Assembly: GCF_003545695.1 (NCBI RefSeq)
Contig: NZ_QUZZ01000008.1
Location: forward strand, 1 to 64,000
Reading direction: 5' to 3'
DNA from: Taibaiella helva
GTDB taxonomy: Bacteria > Bacteroidota > Bacteroidia > Chitinophagales > Chitinophagaceae
DNA: 64,000 bases
Shown: positions 15,732 to 24,953 of the stretch, one piece after another
How the letters are laid out: each line of letters begins with the position of its first letter
Numbering within the stretch: position 1 is the first letter of the stretch
Made by a program: the position numbers and the translations under genes
The notes under the pieces: model-generated
What the model was told of the DNA's origin: nothing
The model's database searches: none
Seen by the model: only the letters and a program-made list of their open reading frames with translations

Positions 15732-18491
15732 ATGGAAGCCCGGGATAACTTCACAGAACAATTCACAAAAGCTGCCCGCAAGCAGGAAGATACTTCCGTC
15801 GCCTTTCCATCCATGGAACAGATATGGAGCAAAGTGGAAGAACGGCTGGATGCCGTGCAGGAAGAGGAGCTGCAGCAAAAACGCCTAATCCCCTTCTGGA
15901 AAAAAGGGATCGCCGCCGCAGTGCTATTACTGGCAGGCATAGGTCTGATTTATATCATCAGCCGGCCCGGAGATAAACCACAGGATCCATCTTACGCCAG
16001 GCAGGACAAAGGCCGGGAAAGGTCGACGGCAGGCAAAGCAACGGTACCTGCTGCAGGTACGGTAAGCACGCCGCCCCTGGTACAGCAAGAAGGGAGACCA
16101 GTGCAGCAAAGGAAGACCGTGCGACAGCACTTCATTGCACCGACGAACAGAAGCCATCGTACAGATATTGCCGCCAGAGGCCCCCGGTCGATCAGCGGTC
16201 AGGTATTGGACGATCAGGGGAAGGGTGTGCCTGGCGCATCAGTTAAGGTCAAAGGGACTCAGGTAGGAACGGTAAGCGATATCGATGGCTATTATTCACT
16301 GGAAGTGCCCGCAGGGGCCGAAGCGCTTCAGATATGGGGCATTGGTATGAAGGAAAAAGAAATAGACTTGTCCAACATCAGCGGACCCGTGATTGCCAGG
16401 CTTGACGAACGTGCCGACAATCTTGCCGCAGTGGAGATCTATGGAAAGAAGATCGATAAGCGGGAATCGGTATCCTCGATCAGTAACGTTACTGCCGAGC
16501 AGATCGTAAAAAGGCCCATTACCAATCTTATTACGGCGCCCGACGGCAATGCTGCCGGCGTCAATGCAAGCCAGGGCTACTCCCAATCGCGAATGTCTTC
16601 GGGTAGCAAGCGGCAGCAGGCACGCGAGCAGAAGCTGGCCTTAAATGAAAAGCCGGGGCATATGAAATTGCCCGAGCCTGTGCCCCCTGCAGGAGCTGTT
16701 ATTACCAGTGGTGGCGGCCAGCCAGGGACTTCATCCGATATCGTCCTGCGTGGCTTCGGTAGCCTGAGCGCCAGCAATGTGCCATTGATCGTGGTCGACG
16801 GAAAGGTATATGAAGGCGATCTGAAAACTATGGATCCTAACACAGTGGCCTCAATGTCTGTGCTAAAGGATGCGACCACAACGGCGCTATACGGCGCCCG
16901 GGGCGCGAATGGCGTGATCTTGATCACCACAAAGAAAAACGCAGAGCTACAGAAGACCCTGGTCGGGAAGAAGCAGTCGTTCTTCGGCCGTACCTGGTAT
17001 AAGGTAAAGAAACTGTTCAAAGGGAAGAAAGGCCGCTACAGCTTCACGCCGGCAGTAATGCCGGAAGCAACCACCGCGCAGGATGATGAAAGCTATAACC
17101 CGTTGGTCGAAAATCCCTTCGACAGTCCGGCGCGCGAGCCTTTATCCACCTTTTCCATCGATGTCGATAATGCCGCCTATACCAATATCCGCCGCTTCAT
17201 CAACAACGGACAGGAGGTGCCCAAAGATGCCGTGCGGATCGAGGAGATGATCAACTTTTTCCGATACCATTATCCGCAGCCGCAGGACCAGCATCCCTTT
17301 GCCATCCATACCGAATACAGCGACGCCCCCTGGAACCCGCAGCACCGGCTGCTGAAGATTGGCCTGCAGGGCAAGACCATACCCGAGGCGCAATTGCCTG
17401 CAGCCAACCTAGTCTTCCTCATCGATGTGTCTGGTTCCATGAGCGCCGGCAATAAGCTGCCCCTGCTGAAGGCCTCGATGCGCCTGTTGCTGGGCAAGCT
17501 CCGCAGCAAGGACAAGGTGGCCATCGTGGTCTATGCAGGTGCGGCAGGGCTGGTGTTGCCGTCCACACCCGGTGATCAGAAAGAAAAGATAGCAGCGGCG
17601 CTGGACATGCTACAAGCCGGTGGCAGCACAGCCGGTGGCGAAGGGATACGGTTGGCTTACCAGGTGGCTCGGGAGCATTTTATCAAAGACGGTAACAACC
17701 GCGTGATCCTGGCTACTGACGGTGATTTCAATGTCGGCGCTTCTTCCGATGCCGATATGCAGCGGCTTATTGAAGAGCAGCGCAAAAGCAATGTCTTCCT
17801 TACCTGCCTGGGTTATGGCATGGGCAATTATAAAGATTCCAAAATGGAGACCCTGGCCGATAAAGGCAATGGCAACTATGCCTACATCGACGATATAGGA
17901 GAGGCCAACCGTTTCCTGGTAAAGGCTTTCGGCGGTACGATGTACAGCATTGCCAAGGACGTAAAATTGCAGATCGAATTTAACCCTGCCTATGTGCAGG
18001 CGTACCGGCTGATCGGTTACGAAAACCGCAAGCTGCGCACCGAAGACTTTGCCAACGATGCCATCGATGCCGGCGAGCTGGGCAGCGGCCATACCGTTAC
18101 TGCTTTGTACGAGATTATCCCGGTAGGTATACAAAGTCGCTTTCTTCCGCAGGCAGCTCCTGAGTTGAAATATAAGGGTAACGGAGGAGGAGTGCAAAAG
18201 GGATATCCCGGAGAGCTGGCGACCATTCGTTTCCGCTATAAACGCCCGCAGGAAGATAAGAGTTTGGAGATCGTAAAAGCGATCGGGTACCAGCCGGTGC
18301 CGCTTGCATCCAGTTCCGGCGACTACAAGCTGGCGGCTGCAGTGGCCTGGTTCGGACTCCGGCTCAGGGATTCCGGCCTGGTACCGGATAAAAATAAAAT
18401 GCATATACAGGCCCTGGCAGAAAGCAGTCTTGCCGCAAACAACGACGAATACAGTACCGAGCTTGTCCGGCTGATACGCGAGGCAAAATAG
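15732..18491 (+). CDS. Membrane-anchored vWA protein with carboxypeptidase-like and TonB-plug domains (anti-sigma-like N-terminus)
   Basis: The 919-residue protein begins with a ~55-residue cytoplasmic segment and one membrane helix (about 58-77). Next come a CarboxypepD-reg-like beta domain (about 153-230, ISGQVLDDQGKGVPGASVKVKG), a TonB-receptor plug-like domain (about 330-405, with LKDATTTALYGARGANGVILITTKK) and an N-terminal vWF domain (about 450-550). The vWA domain carries the MIDAS DVSGSMS near residue 565 and TDGDFNVG, and a DUF3520-type C-terminus follows. The vWA/DUF3520 half is of the YfbK family; the plug has no barrel, so it is probably an interaction module in the periplasm. The sigma factor gene is 2 bp upstream, so the N-terminus may act as an anti-sigma domain (inference). 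Confidence 0.85.
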   Translation: MEARDNFTEQFTKAARKQEDTSVAFPSMEQIWSKVEERLDAVQEEELQQKRLIPFWKKGIAAAVLLLAGIGLIYIISRPGDKPQDPSYARQDKGRERSTAGKATVPAAGTVSTPPLVQQEGRPVQQRKTVRQHFIAPTNRSHRTDIAARGPRSISGQVLDDQGKGVPGASVKVKGTQVGTVSDIDGYYSLEVPAGAEALQIWGIGMKEKEIDLSNISGPVIARLDERADNLAAVEIYGKKIDKRESVSSISNVTAEQIVKRPITNLITAPDGNAAGVNASQGYSQSRMSSGSKRQQAREQKLALNEKPGHMKLPEPVPPAGAVITSGGGQPGTSSDIVLRGFGSLSASNVPLIVVDGKVYEGDLKTMDPNTVASMSVLKDATTTALYGARGANGVILITTKKNAELQKTLVGKKQSFFGRTWYKVKKLFKGKKGRYSFTPAVMPEATTAQDDESYNPLVENPFDSPAREPLSTFSIDVDNAAYTNIRRFINNGQEVPKDAVRIEEMINFFRYHYPQPQDQHPFAIHTEYSDAPWNPQHRLLKIGLQGKTIPEAQLPAANLVFLIDVSGSMSAGNKLPLLKASMRLLLGKLRSKDKVAIVVYAGAAGLVLPSTPGDQKEKIAAALDMLQAGGSTAGGEGIRLAYQVAREHFIKDGNNRVILATDGDFNVGASSDADMQRLIEEQRKSNVFLTCLGYGMGNYKDSKMETLADKGNGNYAYIDDIGEANRFLVKAFGGTMYSIAKDVKLQIEFNPAYVQAYRLIGYENRKLRTEDFANDAIDAGELGSGHTVTALYEIIPVGIQSRFLPQAAPELKYKGNGGGVQKGYPGELATIRFRYKRPQEDKSLEIVKAIGYQPVPLASSSGDYKLAAAVAWFGLRLRDSGLVPDKNKMHIQALAESSLAANNDEYSTELVRLIREAK

Positions 18492-18507
18492 TATGTCGGG
18501 CATCGAA

Positions 18508-18555
18508 GGGAAGCTGCTTGCTGCACCAGATTCTTTATGCAGCAAGCAGCTTCCC
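18508..18555. terminator. 18-bp inverted repeat, probable terminator
   Basis: GGGAAGCTGCTTGCTGCA (18508-18525) pairs perfectly with 18538-18555 around a 12-nt loop, just behind the vWA gene stop. No T-run follows, so factor-independent termination is uncertain. Confidence 0.55.
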
Positions 18556-18619
18556 GGCCGTTCACGGCGCAGCATCATCATGATTAATGGTATATTCGTA
18601 GATTCCCAGATGTCTTGCT

Positions 18620-19996
18620 ATGAAACCTGTCTTCTTTTTCCTTTTCGTTTTCTTTTCGGTATACAACCTTCACGCGCAAAAAAAAGCAGCGGAGATCGAT
18701 TCCCTGATGCAGCGGGCCTTCCGGGCCGGACTCTTCAATGGTAATGTCCTGGTGGCCGATCGGGGCAAAGTCATCTATAAGGCGGCTATTGGTTTTGCGG
18801 ATGGCGCCAGAACGCTGAAGCTGACAGAGCAGTACCGTTTTCATATCGGCTCCATCGCTAAAGAATTCAACGCCGTTGGCATGATGCTGCTGCAGGAGCA
18901 GGGCAAAGTCAGGCTGGAGGATAAAGTAGCCGCTTATTTGCCACAGCTGCCTTCCTGGGCTGATTCGATCCGCGTTCGCGACCTGCTGGGCTATACCAGT
19001 GGCTTGCCTGATGTCCGCTGGACGCAGGTCCATTCCGATGCAGATAACCTGCACGACCTGCTACAGCTGAAGCAGCTGGACTTCCCGCCGGGCACCCGTT
19101 ATGCCTACAACAATAACAATGTATTCCTGCAGCGCAGGATCATCGAAAAGATCACCGGGCTCTCCTTCCGGGATTTTGTAGCGCAGCAATTGCTGAAGCC
19201 GCTGGGCATCCGCAATGCCATTATGGATCCTGCGGCTTCTGATCCCCTGGTAGCGCATAGTTTCGACAATAATGGAAAGGAAGATGACCTGTCGGTTCCC
19301 ATATCCGGCTGGTTGGCGGTAAACCTGGACGATTTCTATTGCTGGGCGGAAAGTATTGTGAACGGTAAGTTGATCTCCCCGGCATCGACCCGTTTCCTGC
19401 TGCTGCCTTACCCTCCGAGCAGGCAGTCAGGACTGGGTTTCAACGGGGAGATGAAGGGTGACCAGATCGTCAATTTCATACATGATGGTTCGGCCAGGAA
19501 TTACCAGGCCTTGCTGGTATGCCGCCCGCAGGAAGGGAGAACGATTATTTTAATGACCAATAACCGGCAGGATAATCTCGGTGATTTTCATCGCGCCATT
19601 CAGGATATACTGGACGGAAAGCCATATCTGCAGCCGAAGAAGCCGGTGTTCCCATTATTACAGTCGCAGGTGGATAGCCTGGATGGTGAGCAGATCTTAT
19701 CGCTGTATCGCCGGTTGGAAAAAAAATACAATGCCGACTATGCCTTCGACAATGAATATACCCTGAACAATCTTGGCTATTACCTTTTGGGCAAAAAGCG
19801 GGTAGCGGATGCAATCGTGATCCTTGCTTACAATACAAAGCTGTTCCCCCATTCGGGCAATGTGTTCGACAGTCTTGGCGAAGCTTATTATACAAAAGGC
19901 GATAAGCAAAATGCCTTGCTGAATTATAAGCGTTCGCTGGCCCTGGATCCCGCTAACACCGCGGCGAAAAAGATCATCGCCGAGCTGGAGCGTTGA
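18620..19996 (+). CDS. Serine hydrolase (beta-lactamase/class C type) with C-terminal TPR
   Basis: The 458-residue protein has a signal peptide ending HAQ (residue 20). The beta-lactamase-related fold is shown by SIAK at 78-81 (nucleophile Ser78, Lys81), the second motif YNN at 163-165 and the LLGYTSGLP signature at 122-130. A third KTG-like motif is replaced by something like IHDGSARNY near 287. The last ~80 residues contain TPR units (AIVILAYNTKLFPHSGNVFDSLGEAYYTKGDKQNALLNYKRSLALDPANTAAKK). It is a periplasmic or surface peptidase/esterase of unknown substrate. Confidence 0.88.
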   Translation: MKPVFFFLFVFFSVYNLHAQKKAAEIDSLMQRAFRAGLFNGNVLVADRGKVIYKAAIGFADGARTLKLTEQYRFHIGSIAKEFNAVGMMLLQEQGKVRLEDKVAAYLPQLPSWADSIRVRDLLGYTSGLPDVRWTQVHSDADNLHDLLQLKQLDFPPGTRYAYNNNNVFLQRRIIEKITGLSFRDFVAQQLLKPLGIRNAIMDPAASDPLVAHSFDNNGKEDDLSVPISGWLAVNLDDFYCWAESIVNGKLISPASTRFLLLPYPPSRQSGLGFNGEMKGDQIVNFIHDGSARNYQALLVCRPQEGRTIILMTNNRQDNLGDFHRAIQDILDGKPYLQPKKPVFPLLQSQVDSLDGEQILSLYRRLEKKYNADYAFDNEYTLNNLGYYLLGKKRVADAIVILAYNTKLFPHSGNVFDSLGEAYYTKGDKQNALLNYKRSLALDPANTAAKKIIAELER

Positions 19997-19997
19997 G

Positions 19998-20130
19998 TCC
20001 TGGATATTAGATATTCGACCTTAGGCGTTGAATGTAAAGTATCAGGTAATAGGCGCTGGGTATGAATTTTGCAATTTGGTCATTGGAATTTTTTTATTGG
20101 ATATCGGAATTTGGTACTTGAAATTTGATC
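19998..20130. repeat. Degenerate AT-rich intergenic repeat, copy 1
   Basis: A low-complexity stretch built of variants of ATATTAGATATT, GGAATTTGG and TTGAAATTTGA. The same words occur in opposite orientation at 50745-50932, including GAAATTTGGTACTTGA-like segments. No coding potential is seen. Confidence 0.6.
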
Positions 20131-23100
20131 CTAAAGGGCTTTCACCGGGCTGCCGGTCCAGGCGGTTTGCGGGGCCAGCTTTTCGCCTTTCATCACCAGC
20201 GATAAGGGCTCCAGCTTTACTTCATCGCCGATCTCGCTATCGTACAGGATAATGCTGCGTGCGCCAATGCTGCAGCGTGCGCCGATACTGACCGGGCCGA
20301 CTTTCATGACCCTATCCTCGAACAAGTGTGTTTGTGGCCCGCAGTCTTCGTTCAGCGCCGCGTCGTCGCCGATACGTACCATATCATGCTCGGTGATATC
20401 CGTCGTGTTCAGCCATACCCGCCGGCCGGTCCTTACACCCAGCAGGCGCAGCGCCCAGGATAGGAAGGGCGTACCTTTTAAGTATTCCAGAAAGAAAGGT
20501 ACGGCCAGTGCTTCGTAAGTGGTAGTAATGGCCTCACTGCGCCATACCTTATGCGTCCACATCGGCTTTTGTTCCTTGATGTAACGGCCAACGGTGATCC
20601 ACTTCAACAGAACGGTAGTGAAGAAGGCCGGTAATCCCATGTAAAAAAGGTAATAGAATGGCAGCTTGGGCAGTTCGCGTAGAATTTGCGACAGGCTGCG
20701 TTCCTTGACCAGGTCGTGGCAATAGGCGACGAACAGTACGCTGCAGCAGATGATCACTGTTTCGGGCAGGATAATGCGAATACCTTCGATGAAGCCGCGC
20801 GCCAGCCGGCGCCACCAGGAAGGATTGGTGGTAAGCGCAGCATCGTAGCTGCCGCTGTCCTGGCGTTTGGGCAGAGCGATCGCGGGCGAGCCGAACCAAT
20901 CGCCGCCGGCCTGTCCTTTCAGCTGCTCTTCCGTAGGCGGGACCGACAGCACACCGATCAGCATATTGTCGCCCAGCTGGTAGCCCTGCGGTATCAGCGC
21001 GCTGTTGCCGACAAAGCTGCTGTTGCCGATGCGGGTCTGCCCGAGGATCAGCCGCTGTGCCCTGATGTCTTCTTCACCCAGGCTCACGGCATCAGCGATG
21101 AAAGAGCCTTCACCGATCTCCAGCATTGTGTGCGTGACATTGCTGGCCGTGGAGATTTCGGTATTGCGGCCGATGCGCGCACCCAGCATCCGGAAGAAAG
21201 AAGAAACGTATACCGTGGCGAAGATGGGGTGCAGCACGATCAGCGATATAGAGATCAGCTGGTCGGACAGCCACTTGCGCACATAAACGGCGCTGAGCAC
21301 AGGGTAGGTGCCGGGTTTGATATTCCGGAGCAGGAGCCGCGACAGCAGCACGGTTTCTATGGCATACAGGATCACATAGAGGATCGTCAGCAGCGGTACA
21401 TGGATAAAATAGCTGAAATTATAGTCCGGTGCGCTGAGGTCAAGATAGTTGAGGATCTCGATCACGGGTATCAGCGGCAGCAGGATGATGATGGGAAAGG
21501 CAATCAGCAGCAGGGTATAGAGCAGACCGTAACGCTTGCGTTTCAGGTAAGAGCTGGGCAGGGGCTGCGGCAGCTCCTCCGGCTTGCGGACGCCTGTACG
21601 CTCGGCAGGACTGCCCTTCCATACTTCACAGGCTTTTATCGTCTGCCCGCTTTGCAGGTGGCTCAGGTCCTGCAGCTCGCCCCAGTCTTCCACAACTGTG
21701 CCGCCTGAAAGTACGGCGCTGCTGCCGATATAAGCATGCGCACCGATACGGATCTTCCGGAACCGGATCATGCCGTGCTCTACCGTCACATTGTTCAGCA
21801 CCACCTGTGAGCTGATGCTGGCGTCGGCACCTATTTCCAGCAGGTCGTGCGCCCCTATGGTGATCGAGCTCAGCTGGGCATCGGGGGCAACCTTTGTACC
21901 TAACATTCTAAGGTATACCGGATAGATCGGAGTACCGTTCAGGAACTGGGAAGGCACCAGCCGCTGGATATTGCTGGCCAGCCAGTAACGGAAATAGTAA
22001 GCGCCCCACAATGGGTGATCGCCTTCCTTAACCCTGCCCAGCAACAGCCACTTGCAGCCGACAGACAGGAAAGAAAAGAAAGGTGGGATAAGGCAGAAGA
22101 GGCAAACAGCTGTCAGCAAGGCCCAGCCCCGGTTGTCGTGCCCGCTTTCGGTCCTGGCCACCACATAGTAATACCCGAGATAGGGCACAAAGATCTGGAT
22201 CGCGAACAGACCGTAGATCACCAGCAGGGACAAGGCCTGGGCTAATCCACAAAGGAAATACCGTAAGGGCGGCACCTTCCGGAACGCTTCCTGCGGTGGC
22301 GCTTGCCCGGTTTTTGCTTCAGCCTGTTCCCAGGCCTTGATCAATGCGCTGACCGGCCTGTTGGTATAGATATCTTTCAGCGAAGCCTGCGGGACATGCG
22401 CCTCTTTGCGAAGCCAGGAGGCAAAAGTGGCCGCCAGCAGCGAATGCCCGCCCAGGTCGGTGAAAAAATCTGCTTCCGGGCCTATCTCCCTGCCGGGAAA
22501 TACGTAACGTAGCCCTGCCATCACCCTTTCGGCCAGCGGCGCGTCCGCATGCACCTCGATAGTTTCCTGGGCTTGTACTTGTGATAATAAGTCCGGTACC
22601 GGTAAGGTTTTGCGGTCGATCTTCCCGCTGGGCAGGCGGGGCATCTTATCCAGGCTGACGATGGTCAGCGGCACCATATAAGGGGGCAATACTTTCGCGA
22701 GCTCGGTCCGGGCCGCCTGCTCTTCCCAGGGCCGCCCGGCTTTCAGGGTAACATAGCCGACGAGCTGATCCTGCATATTGGCATCTTTCTTTAGCGCTAC
22801 AGCAGCGGAAGCCACCGGCTCCAGTTCATTGAGCCGGGCCTCGATCTCGCCCAGCTCGATACGGTAGCCCCGTAGCTTCACCTGGTCGTCGAGGCGTCCG
22901 TGGAAATCGATGCTGCCATCTTCACGCATCACTACCGCATCGCCGCTCAGGTAAATGCGGTCGCCGGGAAGCGCTGCCAGCGCGGCGGGCTTCGTCCTGA
23001 ATTTTTCCAGGGTTAGTTCCGGCCGGTTCACATAGCCTTCGCATACCCCAGGTCCCGAAATGATCAGCTGGCCTTCGCTGCCGGTGGGCAGCAGGTTGAA

Positions 23101-24099
23101 CTGCTCGTCGATCACCGCCAGGTTGTAATTGGGCAGCGGGCTGCCTATGGTGATGGGATCGCCGGGCCGCAGCGCGATCATCGTGGTGGTTACGGTCGTT
23201 TCCGTGGGGCCGTAGCTGTTGTAGAAAACATTCTTGCCTGGTTTGCTCCAGCGGTTCAGCACCGCTGTAGTGCAGGCTTCCCCGCCGGCATTGATCAGCC
23301 TGAGCGTGGGAATATCGTCGTCGATTACGGCGAGCAGGCTGGGCACGGCATGCAGTATCGTGATCTGCTGCGCACGCAGCGTATCGCTCAGCTCGTCGAT
23401 GGATTTGGCTGTTGTCGCATCGGCCACCCATAGGGTAGCGCCCGCCGAAAGGCTGATCCAGGTTTCCTCGCACCACATATCGAAGGACACGGAAAAGCCC
23501 TGGTATACGATGTCGGTATCCCTGATCTGCAGCACACTTTGTTCCGAGCGGATCAGGTGGCAGATATGCCGCTGCAGGATGGGAATGCCTTTGGGCTTGC
23601 CGGTGCTGCCCGACGTGTACAGCACATAGGCTCGATCGTCAGGTCCGGGTCCTTTGGGTACACTTATCGTTTCCGGTATCTCGTCCTGGGCAGGAACGCG
23701 GTATACGGGGCAAGACAGCACCGGATCGCCGTCGCTGAAGCAGGCAGCGGCGCCCACTTCTTCCAGCACGATCTGTACCCGCTCTTCAGGCATTTCACGG
23801 TCCAGCGGTACATAAGCTGCCCCCGATTTGACAATGCCCAGGATCAGCGCATGGAGCGCCAGCCCCCTGCTTTGCCACACACCTACCGAATGCCTGCGGC
23901 CGATCCCCCGTGCCGTGATATATGCAGCAATGGCATCGCTCCAATGGTCGAGCTGCGCGTAGCTTAAACGCGTGTCATTAAAGACCAGCGCGGTTTTCCC
24001 GCTGTACTGCGCCGCCGCTTCCCGGAAGATGCCGGCGATAGTTTCTTCCCGGATCAGATCGGGGCGGTGGTCCCCCTTTAAAAGACTTGTGGAAAGCAT
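20131..24099 (-). CDS. Pls/PosA-type non-ribosomal peptide synthetase (A-PCP-beta-helix membrane protein)
   Basis: The 1322-residue protein has an adenylation domain (about 20-505) with core motifs YTSGSTGKPK at 161-170, YGPTE at 296-300, LSGDAVV at 384-390 and PSGKIDRK at 490-497. A carrier domain follows, with the phosphopantetheine serine at 553 (DLGGHSLLA). After that come several membrane segments in three blocks, alternating with left-handed beta-helix (hexapeptide) repeats such as IGAHAYIGSSAVLSGGTVVEDW and IGDDAALNEDC. No condensation or thioesterase domain is seen. This is the layout of Pls/PosA enzymes, which polymerise amino acids (epsilon-polylysine synthetase) or make small lipoaminoacid-like products. 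A phosphopantetheinyl transferase gene is divergent, 126 bp away. Confidence 0.93.
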   Translation of the reverse strand: MLSTSLLKGDHRPDLIREETIAGIFREAAAQYSGKTALVFNDTRLSYAQLDHWSDAIAAYITARGIGRRHSVGVWQSRGLALHALILGIVKSGAAYVPLDREMPEERVQIVLEEVGAAACFSDGDPVLSCPVYRVPAQDEIPETISVPKGPGPDDRAYVLYTSGSTGKPKGIPILQRHICHLIRSEQSVLQIRDTDIVYQGFSVSFDMWCEETWISLSAGATLWVADATTAKSIDELSDTLRAQQITILHAVPSLLAVIDDDIPTLRLINAGGEACTTAVLNRWSKPGKNVFYNSYGPTETTVTTTMIALRPGDPITIGSPLPNYNLAVIDEQFNLLPTGSEGQLIISGPGVCEGYVNRPELTLEKFRTKPAALAALPGDRIYLSGDAVVMREDGSIDFHGRLDDQVKLRGYRIELGEIEARLNELEPVASAAVALKKDANMQDQLVGYVTLKAGRPWEEQAARTELAKVLPPYMVPLTIVSLDKMPRLPSGKIDRKTLPVPDLLSQVQAQETIEVHADAPLAERVMAGLRYVFPGREIGPEADFFTDLGGHSLLAATFASWLRKEAHVPQASLKDIYTNRPVSALIKAWEQAEAKTGQAPPQEAFRKVPPLRYFLCGLAQALSLLVIYGLFAIQIFVPYLGYYYVVARTESGHDNRGWALLTAVCLFCLIPPFFSFLSVGCKWLLLGRVKEGDHPLWGAYYFRYWLASNIQRLVPSQFLNGTPIYPVYLRMLGTKVAPDAQLSSITIGAHDLLEIGADASISSQVVLNNVTVEHGMIRFRKIRIGAHAYIGSSAVLSGGTVVEDWGELQDLSHLQSGQTIKACEVWKGSPAERTGVRKPEELPQPLPSSYLKRKRYGLLYTLLLIAFPIIILLPLIPVIEILNYLDLSAPDYNFSYFIHVPLLTILYVILYAIETVLLSRLLLRNIKPGTYPVLSAVYVRKWLSDQLISISLIVLHPIFATVYVSSFFRMLGARIGRNTEISTASNVTHTMLEIGEGSFIADAVSLGEEDIRAQRLILGQTRIGNSSFVGNSALIPQGYQLGDNMLIGVLSVPPTEEQLKGQAGGDWFGSPAIALPKRQDSGSYDAALTTNPSWWRRLARGFIEGIRIILPETVIICCSVLFVAYCHDLVKERSLSQILRELPKLPFYYLFYMGLPAFFTTVLLKWITVGRYIKEQKPMWTHKVWRSEAITTTYEALAVPFFLEYLKGTPFLSWALRLLGVRTGRRVWLNTTDITEHDMVRIGDDAALNEDCGPQTHLFEDRVMKVGPVSIGARCSIGARSIILYDSEIGDEVKLEPLSLVMKGEKLAPQTAWTGSPVKAL

Positions 24100-24225
24100 A
24101 GGTTGGTGTTACAGGGTAAATTTATAGTATTTTTTCAAGCTTTACCCTGCCGTTCATTTTGCCGTATTTTCATTAGTTTGTAAATTCGGCCTTGCGAAAA
24201 ACCAATAAACATTCAGGAAGGATTT

Positions 24226-24891
24226 ATGAAGGTTCATGTATTTTATACAGAAACATCTTCTGAGGTAGGGCCGGAGGTTTATACCCGATTATTGCAGTCG
24301 TTTCCGGAAAAGATCAGCACAAAAATTCAGAAATATACCGGCGAGAAAGAACGTCGTCAGCGTACTGCGGGCAAAGGCTTATTGCGTTATGCCCTGAAAA
24401 AGCTGGGCCGCTATCCTGCCGTATCGCTCGATGACTACGGCTATACCGCCCTTCACCAGCCCATACTGATCAATTCGGACATCCAGTTCAGCATCAGCCA
24501 CAGCGGTAACCTGGTACTGTGCGCCCTGGTAGAAGGTGAAGGAGAAAAAGTGGGTATCGATGTAGAGCGGCTGAAGCCGGTGAAGCTTGAGCTGATGAAA
24601 TTCTATTTCGATCCCGATGCCTGGCAGGAGATCGTCAATGCTCCCGATAATACACTGGCATTTTACCTGCACTGGACCATGCGGGAAGCCGCCATCAAGG
24701 CTTCCGGCCTCAGCCTGGAGCAGATGGAGCTCTCGGCGATAACGACGGAAGACAATACGATATTGCTCCGGGACGAGCTGTACTACAGCCGTATCTTGTC
24801 GCTCCGCTACGACTATGTGGTCTGCCTGGCTTCCGATAAGGAGATCGAAGCCGTTGCGCTTACCGAGCTGAAAATGGAAGAGCTTTTATAA
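24226..24891 (+). CDS. 4'-phosphopantetheinyl transferase (Sfp/HetI type)
   Basis: The 221-residue protein has the family motifs GIDVE (110-114; magnesium ligands Asp112 and Glu114) and WTMREAAIKASG (150-161; Glu154, Lys158). It transfers the phosphopantetheine arm of CoA to carrier proteins. Its gene faces away from the Pls/PosA synthetase, whose Ser553 is the likely target; FabF-type synthesis on an ACP may be another. It begins 126 bp from the synthetase start. Confidence 0.93.
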   Translation: MKVHVFYTETSSEVGPEVYTRLLQSFPEKISTKIQKYTGEKERRQRTAGKGLLRYALKKLGRYPAVSLDDYGYTALHQPILINSDIQFSISHSGNLVLCALVEGEGEKVGIDVERLKPVKLELMKFYFDPDAWQEIVNAPDNTLAFYLHWTMREAAIKASGLSLEQMELSAITTEDNTILLRDELYYSRILSLRYDYVVCLASDKEIEAVALTELKMEELL

Positions 24892-24939
24892 CATGGGCTG
24901 GTAGCGGCGTTGCTTGCAACGCCGCTACCAGCCCATGTT
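24890..24939. terminator. Bidirectional terminator (24-bp perfect stem)
   Basis: AACATGGGCTGGTAGCGGCG at 24890-24909 starts a 24-bp arm (to 24913) that pairs perfectly with 24916-24939 across a 2-nt loop. It overlaps the stop codon of the transferase gene and lies between it and the convergent fabF. Confidence 0.75.
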
Positions 24940-24953
24940 CGCTGAATATACCT

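Noticed and set aside
20686-21708. Long plus-strand frame opposite the Pls/PosA synthetase
   Set aside because: Antisense to the beta-helix part of the synthetase; the translation is rich in Gln/Arg/Ala/His without domain pattern.
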